From Gammaproteobacteria bacterium (GTDB lineage Bacteria; Pseudomonadota; Gammaproteobacteria; Steroidobacterales; JABDKV01): a DNA stretch of 7,706 nt. Where the stretch lies: the NCBI GenBank assembly GCA_029862285.1, contig JAOTXR010000088.1, forward strand, positions 1 through 7,706, written 5' to 3'. The stretch's first letter is position 1, and each line of letters begins with the position of its first letter. A program made the translations under genes and the position numbers. Positions 1 through 7,210 of the stretch are shown one piece after another. The notes beneath the pieces are model-generated. The model was given only the letters and a program-made list of their open reading frames with translations, was not told the origin of the DNA and made no database searches.

Positions 1-1295
<1,295 letters not shown>

Positions 1296-1586
1296 TTAGT
1301 CGTCAAGGACGGCCATTACGTCATCTTCACGCATGACGAGAATGTCCTCGCCTTCGATCTTTACTTCGGTGCCGCTGTACTTGCCAAACAACACCTTGTC
1401 ACCCTTCTTCAGGGCCAGTGGGCGCACGTCGCCATTTTCGAGCACCTTGCCGTTGCCAATGGCAATAATCTCGCCCCGGCTGGGTTTCTCGGCTGCGGTA
1501 TCCGGAATGACGATCCCGCCCGGAGACTTGGTCTCCTCTTCGAGGCGCCGAACGATGACACGATCGTGCAGTGGACGCAGTTTCAT
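1296..1586 (-). CDS. groES: 10 kDa co-chaperonin GroES
   Basis: GroES is the heptameric lid that caps the GroEL chamber and triggers substrate folding inside it. The 96-residue product has the full family length. It opens with [14 protein letters not shown] and carries the mobile loop that docks on GroEL ([18 protein letters not shown], about residues 18-35). The roof-loop region and the closing beta strands follow ([30 protein letters not shown]). The ATG at 1584-1586 has an AGGAG ribosome binding site at 1594-1598, 7 nt upstream. It is the first gene of the groES-groEL operon. A leader of about 70 nt separates it from the promoter and CIRCE operator. Nothing in the protein is unusual. Confidence 0.99.
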   Translation of the reverse strand: MKLRPLHDRVIVRRLEEETKSPGGIVIPDTAAEKPSRGEIIAIGNGKVLENGDVRPLALKKGDKVLFGKYSGTEVKIEGEDILVMREDDVMAVLDD

Positions 1587-1593
1587 TGCTAAT

Positions 1594-1598
1594 CTCCT
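1594..1598 (-). promoter_or_regulatory. ribosome binding site of groES
   Basis: AGGAG on the minus strand lies 7 nt before the groES ATG. It is a strong Shine-Dalgarno match, in contrast to the plus-strand genes in this window, most of which rely on close coupling and have weak sites. Confidence 0.85.
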
Positions 1599-1639
1599 AC
1601 GAATTCAATAAGTTAGTATATAACTTCGAGTGCCTGTTG

Positions 1640-1666
1640 TTAGCACTCCCCTGAAAGGAGTGCTAA
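1640..1666 (-). promoter_or_regulatory. CIRCE operator, HrcA repressor binding site
   Basis: This is a perfect inverted repeat: TTAGCACTC at 1640-1648, a 9 nt spacer (CCCTGAAAG) and GAGTGCTAA at 1658-1666. Both arms and the spacer length match the CIRCE consensus exactly. In known systems HrcA dimers bind this site and repress groESL until heat or chaperonin titration lowers active HrcA. Here the operator starts at the last base of the predicted -10 box and covers the expected transcription start, the usual position for blocking RNA polymerase. Once transcribed, the repeat would form a hairpin at the 5' end of the mRNA, which elsewhere affects message stability. hrcA itself is not in the window, so regulation by HrcA is inferred from the site. 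Confidence 0.96.
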
Positions 1667-1693
1667 TTCTAGTCATGGTTGGGCCACAGTCAA
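1666..1693 (-). promoter_or_regulatory. sigma70-type promoter of groES-groEL
   Basis: On the minus strand, TTGACT (plus-strand positions 1688-1693, 5 of 6 to consensus) is followed after 16 bp by TAGAAT (1666-1671, 5 of 6). Transcription would start about 7 nt further on, near 1659, within the CIRCE operator and about 73 nt ahead of the groES start codon. The fit of promoter and operator supports both calls. No start site has been measured. A weaker heat-shock sigma factor match overlaps the same stretch. Confidence 0.75.
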
Positions 1694-1709
1694 GCCTTTT
1701 CAATGGCAG

Positions 1710-1721
1710 CGCCCGCGGGCG
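1710..1721. repeat. GC-rich palindrome between groES and cutA
   Basis: CGCCCGCGGGCG is a perfect 12 bp palindrome in the 176 bp divergent intergenic region, upstream of the groES promoter and 41 bp before the cutA start. It might be a regulator site or separate the two promoters, but a palindrome of this length in GC-rich DNA can arise by chance. Confidence 0.25.
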
Positions 1722-1762
1722 GACGCTAAGCTGCGCGATCTGCCGGTCGTCACCTCGTATAT

Positions 1763-2086
1763 ATGAGTGCTGCAAACACGCTCCTTATTTTCTGTACCTG
1801 CCCGGACCAGTCCACCGCCGGGCGGCTCGCCGGCGAGCTGGTTGAACGCCGGCTGGCCGCCTGCGTCAGCCAGTTGCCGGGATTGATATCGACCTACCGC
1901 TGGCAGGAGAAGCTGGCCCACGATGAGGAAGTACTGCTGATGATCAAGACCACAAAAGCGCGCTATGCCGACCTGGAGCAAACGCTGGCAGAATTGCATC
2001 CGTATGAACTTCCCGAAATCCTCGCAGTCCCTGTGAATGCCGGTCTGTCCGGCTACCTGGACTGGGTTGCACAGAGCACGCGCTGA
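1763..2086 (+). CDS. cutA: CutA divalent-cation tolerance protein
   Basis: CutA is a small, very stable trimeric protein with a ferredoxin-like fold, related in shape to PII signalling proteins. It was linked genetically to copper and other divalent-cation tolerance in E. coli, but its biochemical role is unsettled. The 107-residue product has the family length and landmarks: the first strand with cysteines (LLIFCTCPD, residues 7-15), ERRLAACVSQLPGLISTYRWQ (28-48), the EEVLLMIKT strand (55-63) and the signature HPYELPEILAVPV (79-91). No strong Shine-Dalgarno site precedes the ATG. No upstream in-frame start was found close by, and MSAANTLLIF fits the family N-terminus. It is transcribed away from groES. 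The region at 1667-1762 must hold its promoter, but I could not identify one with confidence. Its stop lies 1 nt before the dsbD start, so the two genes are probably co-transcribed and coupled, as also seen in E. coli, where the genes are adjacent. Confidence 0.93.
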   Translation: MSAANTLLIFCTCPDQSTAGRLAGELVERRLAACVSQLPGLISTYRWQEKLAHDEEVLLMIKTTKARYADLEQTLAELHPYELPEILAVPVNAGLSGYLDWVAQSTR

Positions 2087-2087
2087 T

Positions 2088-4292
2088 ATGCCGAGAACAC
2101 TAATCGCCGTTTTGCTGCTGTTGCCCGGCTGGGCTTTGGCTGCGGACGACCTGGTGCCGCCAGACGAGGCCTTTACGTACACGGTTACCGCCGCCGCCGA
2201 CGAGCTGCGTATCGACTGGCGCCTGCTTCCGGGGTATTACCTGTACCGCCATCGGTTTGGTTTTGCCAGCCGCACTGACGGCATTGAACTGGGCGAGGCA
2301 AAGCTGCCACGTGGCAAGAAAAAAACGGACCAGTTTTTCGGCGAGTCTGAAATCTATCGCGATTCGCTGCGTGTGGTGCTGCCGTACACCCGCAGCCGGG
2401 ACGCACCGACGCAAATGACCCTCGAGTTGCGTTCACAGGGTTGCGCCGATATCGGGCTTTGCTATCCGCCGCAAACCTGGACAACCGAAATCTCACTGCC
2501 GGTGCGGGTCGCAACGGAGGATACCGCAGGCGGCGTCGATCTGATGGCACTGTTGCAGGACCGGCCAGAAACCGCAGACAGCCAGTTCCTGCATCCTGAC
2601 GAAGCGTTTCGTTTCGTCGCCGAAATGTCCGATGATTACACGTTGTCGGTGAAATTCGATATCGCGGAAGGCTATTACCTCTATCGCGACAAGTTTGGCT
2701 TTACCACCGATAGCGATCTGGTGCAGTTCGGCACCCTGCGTCTGCCACCGGGCGTACCGAAGACTGACGAGTTTTTCGGTGACACTGAAGTCTATTACAA
2801 CCACGTCAGTCTGGCGGCCCCGATGTCACGGGCCGGACCCCAGAGCGGCGATTTCGATCTGACTATCGGTTTCCAGGGCTGCGCCGAGGATGGCATTTGT
2901 TATCCGCCGATGACCCGCAACACCCTGGTCATCCTGCCAGCCGCAAGCACCAGGCCGCCAACAGAGCTCGTACTCGACGAACCAGTTGCAGAACAGGATC
3001 GCCTGGCTGAGCTGATTCGCAGTGGCAATCTGGGCCTCGTTGCTGCGAGTTTCTTCGGGCTGGGATTGCTGCTTGCATTTACTCCCTGCGTTTTTCCGAT
3101 GGTGCCAATACTTTCCGGCATCATCGTCGGACAGGGCCCCGACATCACAACAAGGCGTGCCTTTACTCTGTCAGCAATCTATGTGCTGGCTATGGCGGTC
3201 ACCTACACCGTTGCCGGTGTCGCAGCGGCAGCGCTGGGTCAGAACCTGCAGGCAATCTTCCAGCAACCCGCGGTAATCATCGTATTCAGCTTGATCTTCG
3301 TTGCGCTGGCACTGGCGATGTTCGGGGTCTACGAATTCAAGGTTCCCGCAGCACTGCAGAACAAACTCAGTGACATGAGTAACAAACAAGGTGGCGGGAC
3401 GTTATTCGGTGTCGGTGTAATGGGAGTACTGTCAGCATTAATCGTAGGTCCCTGTGTCGCCGCACCCCTCGCAGCGGCGCTGATTGTACTGGGGCAAAGT
3501 GGCGATCCATTGCGTGGCGGTCTGGCGTTATTCACGATGAGTCTCGGCATGGGTGCGCCGCTGCTGGTTTTTGGCGCCTCTGCGGGACACCTGTTACCGC
3601 GAGCCGGCGCCTGGATGACAGCAATCCGCGGCGCTTTTGGTGTACTCATGCTGGGCATCGCGATATGGATGCTGTCACGCATTCTGCCCGAGCACATCAC
3701 CATGTTCCTGTGGGCCGGACTGGTACTGATGACGGGTATTTTCCTCGGTGCGTTTGCGCCGCTGCCGGAACTCTCCGACACGCGGCACAAGCTAGCCAAG
3801 GGCGGCGGAATTCTTGCCGTCGTCTACGGTGTCCTGCTGGTGGTCGGCGCGGCAACCGGTGGCACCGATCCCTGGCGGCCGCTGCACGGCACATCATTGG
3901 GCTCGTCCGCCGAAATGCTGCCAAAACTGGAATTCAAACGGATCAAGAGCGTGGCGGACCTGGAGCAACAGGTACAATTGGCCAGCGCTTCCGGGCAAAC
4001 CACCATGCTCGATTTTTATGCCGACTGGTGCGTGGAATGCAAGAAAATGGAAAAAACCACTTTCCACAACACGGCGGTAATGAATGCGCTTGGCAACACG
4101 GTGCTGCTACAGGCAGATGTAACAGCCAACGATGCTCAGGACCGCGCGTTACTCAACCATTTTGGCATCTATGGCCCGCCGACAATTGCATTTTTTGACC
4201 GCAGCGGTCTGGAGCGCAAGAACTATCGCGTAGTGGGATACATGGGTCCCGAAGACTTTGCGGCCATTGTGCAAGCAGCCACCGCAGAATGA
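2088..4292 (+). CDS. dsbD: Thiol:disulfide interchange protein DsbD with duplicated N-terminal domain
   Basis: DsbD passes electrons from cytoplasmic thioredoxin through the inner membrane to periplasmic partners (DsbC, DsbG, CcmG/TlpA-type proteins), keeping them reduced. I place the start at the ATG at 2088, because it directly precedes a signal peptide (MPRTLIAVLLLLPGWALA, cleavage after about residue 18). The longer open frame from 2037 lies inside cutA. The product is 734 residues against about 565 in E. coli. The excess is a second nDsbD domain: copy 1 spans about residues 22-140 with C119 and C125 (CADIGLC), copy 2 about 165-285 with C265 and C271 (CAEDGIC). Both keep GYYLYR, a FFG cap-loop motif and CYPP. 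The membrane domain follows (about 315-590) with its redox cysteines C334 (FTPCVFP) and C456 (GPCVAAP), then a thioredoxin-like domain with C648-V-E-C651. All known redox cysteines are present, plus one extra pair. It sits 1 nt after cutA and overlaps the next gene by 4 nt. Confidence 0.96.
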   Translation: MPRTLIAVLLLLPGWALAADDLVPPDEAFTYTVTAAADELRIDWRLLPGYYLYRHRFGFASRTDGIELGEAKLPRGKKKTDQFFGESEIYRDSLRVVLPYTRSRDAPTQMTLELRSQGCADIGLCYPPQTWTTEISLPVRVATEDTAGGVDLMALLQDRPETADSQFLHPDEAFRFVAEMSDDYTLSVKFDIAEGYYLYRDKFGFTTDSDLVQFGTLRLPPGVPKTDEFFGDTEVYYNHVSLAAPMSRAGPQSGDFDLTIGFQGCAEDGICYPPMTRNTLVILPAASTRPPTELVLDEPVAEQDRLAELIRSGNLGLVAASFFGLGLLLAFTPCVFPMVPILSGIIVGQGPDITTRRAFTLSAIYVLAMAVTYTVAGVAAAALGQNLQAIFQQPAVIIVFSLIFVALALAMFGVYEFKVPAALQNKLSDMSNKQGGGTLFGVGVMGVLSALIVGPCVAAPLAAALIVLGQSGDPLRGGLALFTMSLGMGAPLLVFGASAGHLLPRAGAWMTAIRGAFGVLMLGIAIWMLSRILPEHITMFLWAGLVLMTGIFLGAFAPLPELSDTRHKLAKGGGILAVVYGVLLVVGAATGGTDPWRPLHGTSLGSSAEMLPKLEFKRIKSVADLEQQVQLASASGQTTMLDFYADWCVECKKMEKTTFHNTAVMNALGNTVLLQADVTANDAQDRALLNHFGIYGPPTIAFFDRSGLERKNYRVVGYMGPEDFAAIVQAATAE

Positions 4293-4840
4293 CGACCCGC
4301 AATCTGATTCTGTTCACCGCGCTTTTGGCCAGTTCCGCCGTGGCCGGATACATGTTTTACGCGGCCAGACCAAACGGCGCAGTTTATCAAGGCGATGCAT
4401 CGGCGCGGCAGCAGGTGGTGGGCAGCATGCGCCCGGTATTTTCATTACCCGACATCACCGGCAACGATCGCTCAATTACCGAATGGGACGGCAAGGCACT
4501 GGTCGTCAATTTCTGGGCTACCTGGTGCCCGCCTTGTCTGCGAGAGATTCCAATGCTGATCGACGCCAGCGATGAGCTTGCGACACGCGACATACAGATC
4601 ATCGGCATCGCCATGGATGATCCGGACGCAGTACGGGAATTCGCCGCGCAAAATAACTTCAATTACCCGATTCTGGTCGGTGAGCAGGAAGCCATCGCAG
4701 CAGCGGAAGCTTTTGGCGCAGACGTCATCGGTTTGCCGCTCACCGTGTTTACCGACCATGCCGGCCGGGTCATCGAGATCCACCCCGGCGAACTCAATCG
4801 CGACGAACTCGACGCTGCCATCGCCACGCTGCAGCAATAG
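4289..4840 (+). CDS. TlpA/ResA-type membrane-anchored thioredoxin-like protein
   Basis: This is a periplasm-facing thiol-disulfide oxidoreductase of the TlpA/ResA/CcmG group (AhpC/TSA-Redoxin fold). The 183-residue product begins with one hydrophobic segment (about residues 5-24), which acts as an uncleaved anchor or signal. Then come the strand PVFSLPDITGN (49-59), the active site NFWATWCPPC (C80 and C83), and the cis-proline region GLPLTVF (Pro150). The CPPC motif is that of reducing TlpA-type proteins. The start overlaps the dsbD stop as ATGA, indicating translational coupling. DsbD is the known electron source for this kind of protein, so it is likely a DsbD client. Its own target is unknown; haem-lyase substrates (apocytochrome c) or copper-centre assembly are possible but unsupported here, since no ccm or cytochrome oxidase gene is nearby. 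A precise symbol (tlpA, resA, dsbE) cannot be chosen. No strong ribosome binding site is seen, consistent with coupling. Confidence 0.88.
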   Translation: MTTRNLILFTALLASSAVAGYMFYAARPNGAVYQGDASARQQVVGSMRPVFSLPDITGNDRSITEWDGKALVVNFWATWCPPCLREIPMLIDASDELATRDIQIIGIAMDDPDAVREFAAQNNFNYPILVGEQEAIAAAEAFGADVIGLPLTVFTDHAGRVIEIHPGELNRDELDAAIATLQQ

Positions 4841-4881
4841 GGGGCAGACCGCGGTCTGTCCCCTGTTACTGATCTGTCCCC
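4840..4881. repeat. GGGGACAG-type palindromic repeat, REP-like
   Basis: GGGGGCAGACC (4840-4850) pairs with GGTCTGTCCCC (4853-4863) over 11 bp with one G-T mismatch. The core CAGACCGCGGTCTG (4845-4858) is a perfect 14 bp palindrome. A further copy of the right arm, GATCTGTCCCC (4871-4881, 10 of 11 identical), follows 18 bp downstream. Read on the minus strand this is two GGGGACAGAYC units and an inverted third. From memory, units of this kind recur between genes in many proteobacteria and resemble REP sequences mobilised by REP-associated tyrosine transposases. No such transposase is present here. The palindrome takes in the last base of the preceding stop codon and has no T-run, so it is not a classical intrinsic terminator, although the transcript would fold and could protect or pause the upstream mRNA. 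Confidence 0.65.
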
Positions 4882-4883
4882 AA

Positions 4884-4902
4884 TTACCGTGAAAAGCGGT
4901 AA
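4884..4902. repeat. small inverted repeat upstream of aroQ
   Basis: TTACCG (4884-4889) and CGGTAA (4897-4902) form a perfect 6 bp inverted repeat around a 7 nt AT-rich loop (TGAAAAG), 33 nt before the aroQ start. It could be an operator half-site pair or an mRNA hairpin, or chance. No T-run follows, and I could not place a convincing promoter beside it. Confidence 0.35.
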
Positions 4903-4935
4903 ACTTGCGGCGATCATCTGGGAAAGGGGCCGGAA

Positions 4936-5379
4936 ATGGCAAAGATACTGCTCCTCAACGGGCCTAACCTGAACCTGCTGGGCAGCCGCGAACCCGAGAA
5001 CTACGGCCACACGACGCTCGACGAAATCGAAAAACACATGCTGGATGCCGCGAGCGCAGCCGGACACCTGCTGAAATCGCTGCAGAGCAATGCAGAGCAC
5101 GAGATCATTGACTGCATTCAGGCCAGCGCGGGCGACGGGACGAAGTTCATCATCATCAACCCGGGCGCGTTTACCCATACCAGCGTCGCGCTGCGTGACG
5201 CCTTGCTTGCCGTGAAACAGCCGTTCGTCGAAGTCCACCTCAGCAACATTCAGGCTCGTGAGTCATTTCGCCACCGTTCGCTGCTTGGGGACATCGCCGT
5301 AGGCACGATCGCCGGATTCGGTGCGTTTAGTTATGAGCTCGCGATGCAGGCAGCAATAGAGCATCTTGCAAGCGAGTGA
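4936..5379 (+). CDS. aroQ: Type II 3-dehydroquinate dehydratase
   Basis: AroQ catalyses the third step of the shikimate pathway, the dehydration of 3-dehydroquinate to 3-dehydroshikimate, in the cytoplasm as a dodecamer. The 147-residue product has the full family length. It shows the signature [19 protein letters not shown] (residues 6-24) with the catalytic Tyr23 and with Arg18 on the lid loop. The substrate-binding [16 protein letters not shown] (74-89) and [17 protein letters not shown] (99-115) follow, the latter with catalytic His101 and Arg112, then the [15 protein letters not shown] helix. The ATG at 4936 follows a purine-rich stretch (GGAAAGGGG at 4921-4929) that can serve as ribosome binding site. 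It is unrelated to the type I enzyme AroD. It lies 3 nt upstream of accB. The aroQ-accB-accC order is common in gammaproteobacteria, including Pseudomonas, and probably reflects co-transcription. Confidence 0.98.
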   Translation: MAKILLLNGPNLNLLGSREPENYGHTTLDEIEKHMLDAASAAGHLLKSLQSNAEHEIIDCIQASAGDGTKFIIINPGAFTHTSVALRDALLAVKQPFVEVHLSNIQARESFRHRSLLGDIAVGTIAGFGAFSYELAMQAAIEHLASE

Positions 5380-5382
5380 GCT

Positions 5383-5847
5383 ATGGACATACGCAAAGTC
5401 AAAAAGCTAATTGAGTTGCTCGAAGAGTCGGGTATCAATGAACTGGAAATTACCGAAGGGGAGGAAGCGGTACGTATAAGCCGTTACCCGGTGAGCGATA
5501 CCGACGCGTCTTCCAAGTCAGGCATCACCGCACCACCGATTGGCCCCGTTCCCCTGTCTGAGCCTGAACCAGCCGCCGTTGCACCGGCTGCGCAACCGAC
5601 TGTCGAAACCGATGCACAAACAGTCAAGGCGCCGATGGTTGGCACCTTTTATGCGGGCCCGTCTCCGGGTTCCGACTCGTTCGTCGATATCGGCGTCAAC
5701 GTTAGCGTGGGGCAGACGCTTTGCATAATTGAAGCAATGAAGATGCTCAACCAGATCGAGGCCGACAGGGCTGGCCGCATCACCGCCATACTGGCCCGCA
5801 ACGGTGAGCCGGTAGAGTACGCACAACCGCTGTTCGTAATCGAATAA
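5383..5847 (+). CDS. accB: Biotin carboxyl carrier protein of acetyl-CoA carboxylase
   Basis: AccB (BCCP) carries the biotin that shuttles CO2 from biotin carboxylase to the carboxyltransferase in the first committed step of fatty acid synthesis. The 154-residue protein has three parts. An N-terminal helical segment ([23 protein letters not shown]) mediates assembly with AccC. A flexible Pro/Ala-rich linker spans about residues 36-80. The C-terminal biotinyl domain (about 81-154) carries [12 protein letters not shown] with the biotinylated Lys120. The bacterial BCCP thumb is present ([10 protein letters not shown], 91-100). The residue after the MKM core is Leu where E. coli has Met (EAMKMMNQ), a mild change. 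The start is 3 nt after aroQ, with only a weak GAGTGAG as ribosome binding site. The stop overlaps the accC start by 1 nt (TAATG), which would help make the two partner proteins in a fixed ratio. Confidence 0.98.
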   Translation: MDIRKVKKLIELLEESGINELEITEGEEAVRISRYPVSDTDASSKSGITAPPIGPVPLSEPEPAAVAPAAQPTVETDAQTVKAPMVGTFYAGPSPGSDSFVDIGVNVSVGQTLCIIEAMKMLNQIEADRAGRITAILARNGEPVEYAQPLFVIE

Positions 5848-7193
5848 TGGCAAAACTGAAAAAAGTGCTGATCGCCAATCGCGGCGAAATCGCGCTGCGT
5901 ATCCTGCGTGCCTGCCGCGAGCTGGGCATTAGTACCGTTGCAGCGCATTCGACTGCCGACCGGCAACAATCGCACGTGCTGCTGGCCGATGAAACAGTGT
6001 GCATCGGGCCGCCACCTTCCTCAGCCAGCTATCTCAATATGCCGGCGATCATAAGCGCCGCCGAAGTCACCGATGCAAACGCCATACATCCCGGCTATGG
6101 TTTCCTGGCCGAAAATGCCGACTTCGCCGAGAGCGTAGAACAGAGCGGCTTTGTTTTCATAGGACCAAAACCGGAAACCATCCGGCTGATGGGCGACAAG
6201 ATATCGGCCAAAGAAGCAATGCGCCGGGTCGGCGTGCCCTGCGTGCCGGGCTCCGATGGCGCAATCGGCCGCGACCCGGACGAGAATCTGGCAATGGCCC
6301 GAGACATCGGCTTTCCGGTAATAGTCAAAGCGGCGGGCGGTGGCGGCGGCCGCGGCATGCGAGTCATCCACAAAGAAGCATCGTTGCAGGACGCGATCGC
6401 ACTGACCCGCCAGGAAGCCGATGCCGCTTTTGGCAACGCAACGCTGTACATGGAAAAATATCTCGAGGGTCCGCGGCATATCGAGTTCCAGGTTTTGGCG
6501 GATCACCATGGCAATGTGATTCATCTCGGCGAGCGGGATTGCTCGATGCAGCGGCGTCATCAGAAAGTCATCGAAGAATCGCCGGCGCCGGACATCTCAC
6601 AAAGTCAACGCCAGGAGCTGGGTAAAATCTGCGCCGACGCCTGCCGGGAAATCGGTTACCGCGGGGCCGGGACGATGGAATTCCTTTACGAAAATGGCGG
6701 TTTTTTCTTCATCGAAATGAACACCCGCGTGCAGGTTGAACATCCCGTGACCGAAATGGTAACCGGCATTGATCTGGTTCGCGCGCAGCTGCAGATCGCG
6801 GCGGGAGAGCCCCTGCCCTGGAAACAGGAAGACATTGAATTACGCGGTCATGCAATCGAATGTCGGGTAAACGCCGAGGACCCGGAAAAATTTATTCCGG
6901 CACCGGGCACGGTCACGCAATGGCATCCGCCAGGTGGACCCGGTGTGCGGGTGGATTCGCATCTGTATTCCGGCTACACAGTACCGCCGTACTACGATTC
7001 GCTGATCGCGAAACTCATCACATTTGCGGAAACCCGGGAACTGGCGCTCGCGCGCATGCGCAACACACTCGATGAGGTCGTCATCGAGGGTATCCATACC
7101 AATGTGCCGTTACTGCAGGATCTGTGTAACGATCAACGCTTCCTCGAAGGTGCAACGGAAATTCATTACCTGGAGAAACGGCTGGGGCTGTGA
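5847..7193 (+). CDS. accC: Biotin carboxylase subunit of acetyl-CoA carboxylase
   Basis: AccC uses ATP and bicarbonate to carboxylate the biotin on AccB, in the cytoplasm. The 448 residues match the E. coli length (449), with catalytic positions shifted by +2. The biotin-carboxylase N-lobe starts [15 protein letters not shown]. The ATP-grasp core holds Lys118 (GDKISAKE), Lys161 and the glycine-rich lid loop [11 protein letters not shown] (162-172), Glu203 ([12 protein letters not shown]), His238 and Lys240 (RRHQKVIEE), Glu278, and [17 protein letters not shown] with Glu290, Asn292 and Arg294. Arg340 (ECRVNAEDP) lies in the C-lobe. The C-terminus closes with [10 protein letters not shown], as in the family. 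It starts on the A of the accB stop codon and has no evident ribosome binding site of its own, so translation is likely coupled to accB. Pyruvate or propionyl-CoA carboxylase is excluded by the single-domain length and the accB context. Confidence 0.99.
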   Translation: MAKLKKVLIANRGEIALRILRACRELGISTVAAHSTADRQQSHVLLADETVCIGPPPSSASYLNMPAIISAAEVTDANAIHPGYGFLAENADFAESVEQSGFVFIGPKPETIRLMGDKISAKEAMRRVGVPCVPGSDGAIGRDPDENLAMARDIGFPVIVKAAGGGGGRGMRVIHKEASLQDAIALTRQEADAAFGNATLYMEKYLEGPRHIEFQVLADHHGNVIHLGERDCSMQRRHQKVIEESPAPDISQSQRQELGKICADACREIGYRGAGTMEFLYENGGFFFIEMNTRVQVEHPVTEMVTGIDLVRAQLQIAAGEPLPWKQEDIELRGHAIECRVNAEDPEKFIPAPGTVTQWHPPGGPGVRVDSHLYSGYTVPPYYDSLIAKLITFAETRELALARMRNTLDEVVIEGIHTNVPLLQDLCNDQRFLEGATEIHYLEKRLGL

Positions 7194-7210
7194 ATCCGGC
7201 GAGACTGCAG

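Noticed and set aside
1740..1762. TATATA just before cutA as a -10 box
   Set aside because: It lies directly against the start codon, leaving no room for a transcription start plus leader, and no -35 box sits at a proper distance.
2037..2087. Upstream extension of the dsbD frame by 17 codons
   Set aside because: It lies inside cutA, and the ATG at 2088 leads straight into a typical signal peptide, so the longer start is a by-product of an open frame.
1700..2182. Minus-strand open frame of 160 codons across cutA
   Set aside because: It is antisense to cutA and the dsbD start, and crosses the groES promoter region. No family features are visible.
3329..4198. Open frames of 156 (minus) and 177 (plus) codons inside dsbD
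   Set aside because: They overlap the conserved membrane and thioredoxin domains of dsbD in other frames and have skewed compositions without recognisable motifs.
4840..4863. Intrinsic terminator after the tlpA-like gene
   Set aside because: The stem is strong, but no run of T residues follows on either side. Its sequence and the extra arm fit an interspersed repeat better.
7190..7210. GTG start for prmA overlapping the accC stop
   Set aside because: It is possible as a GTGA coupling, but the ATG at 7211 gives the conserved PrmA N-terminus, so the longer form was not preferred.
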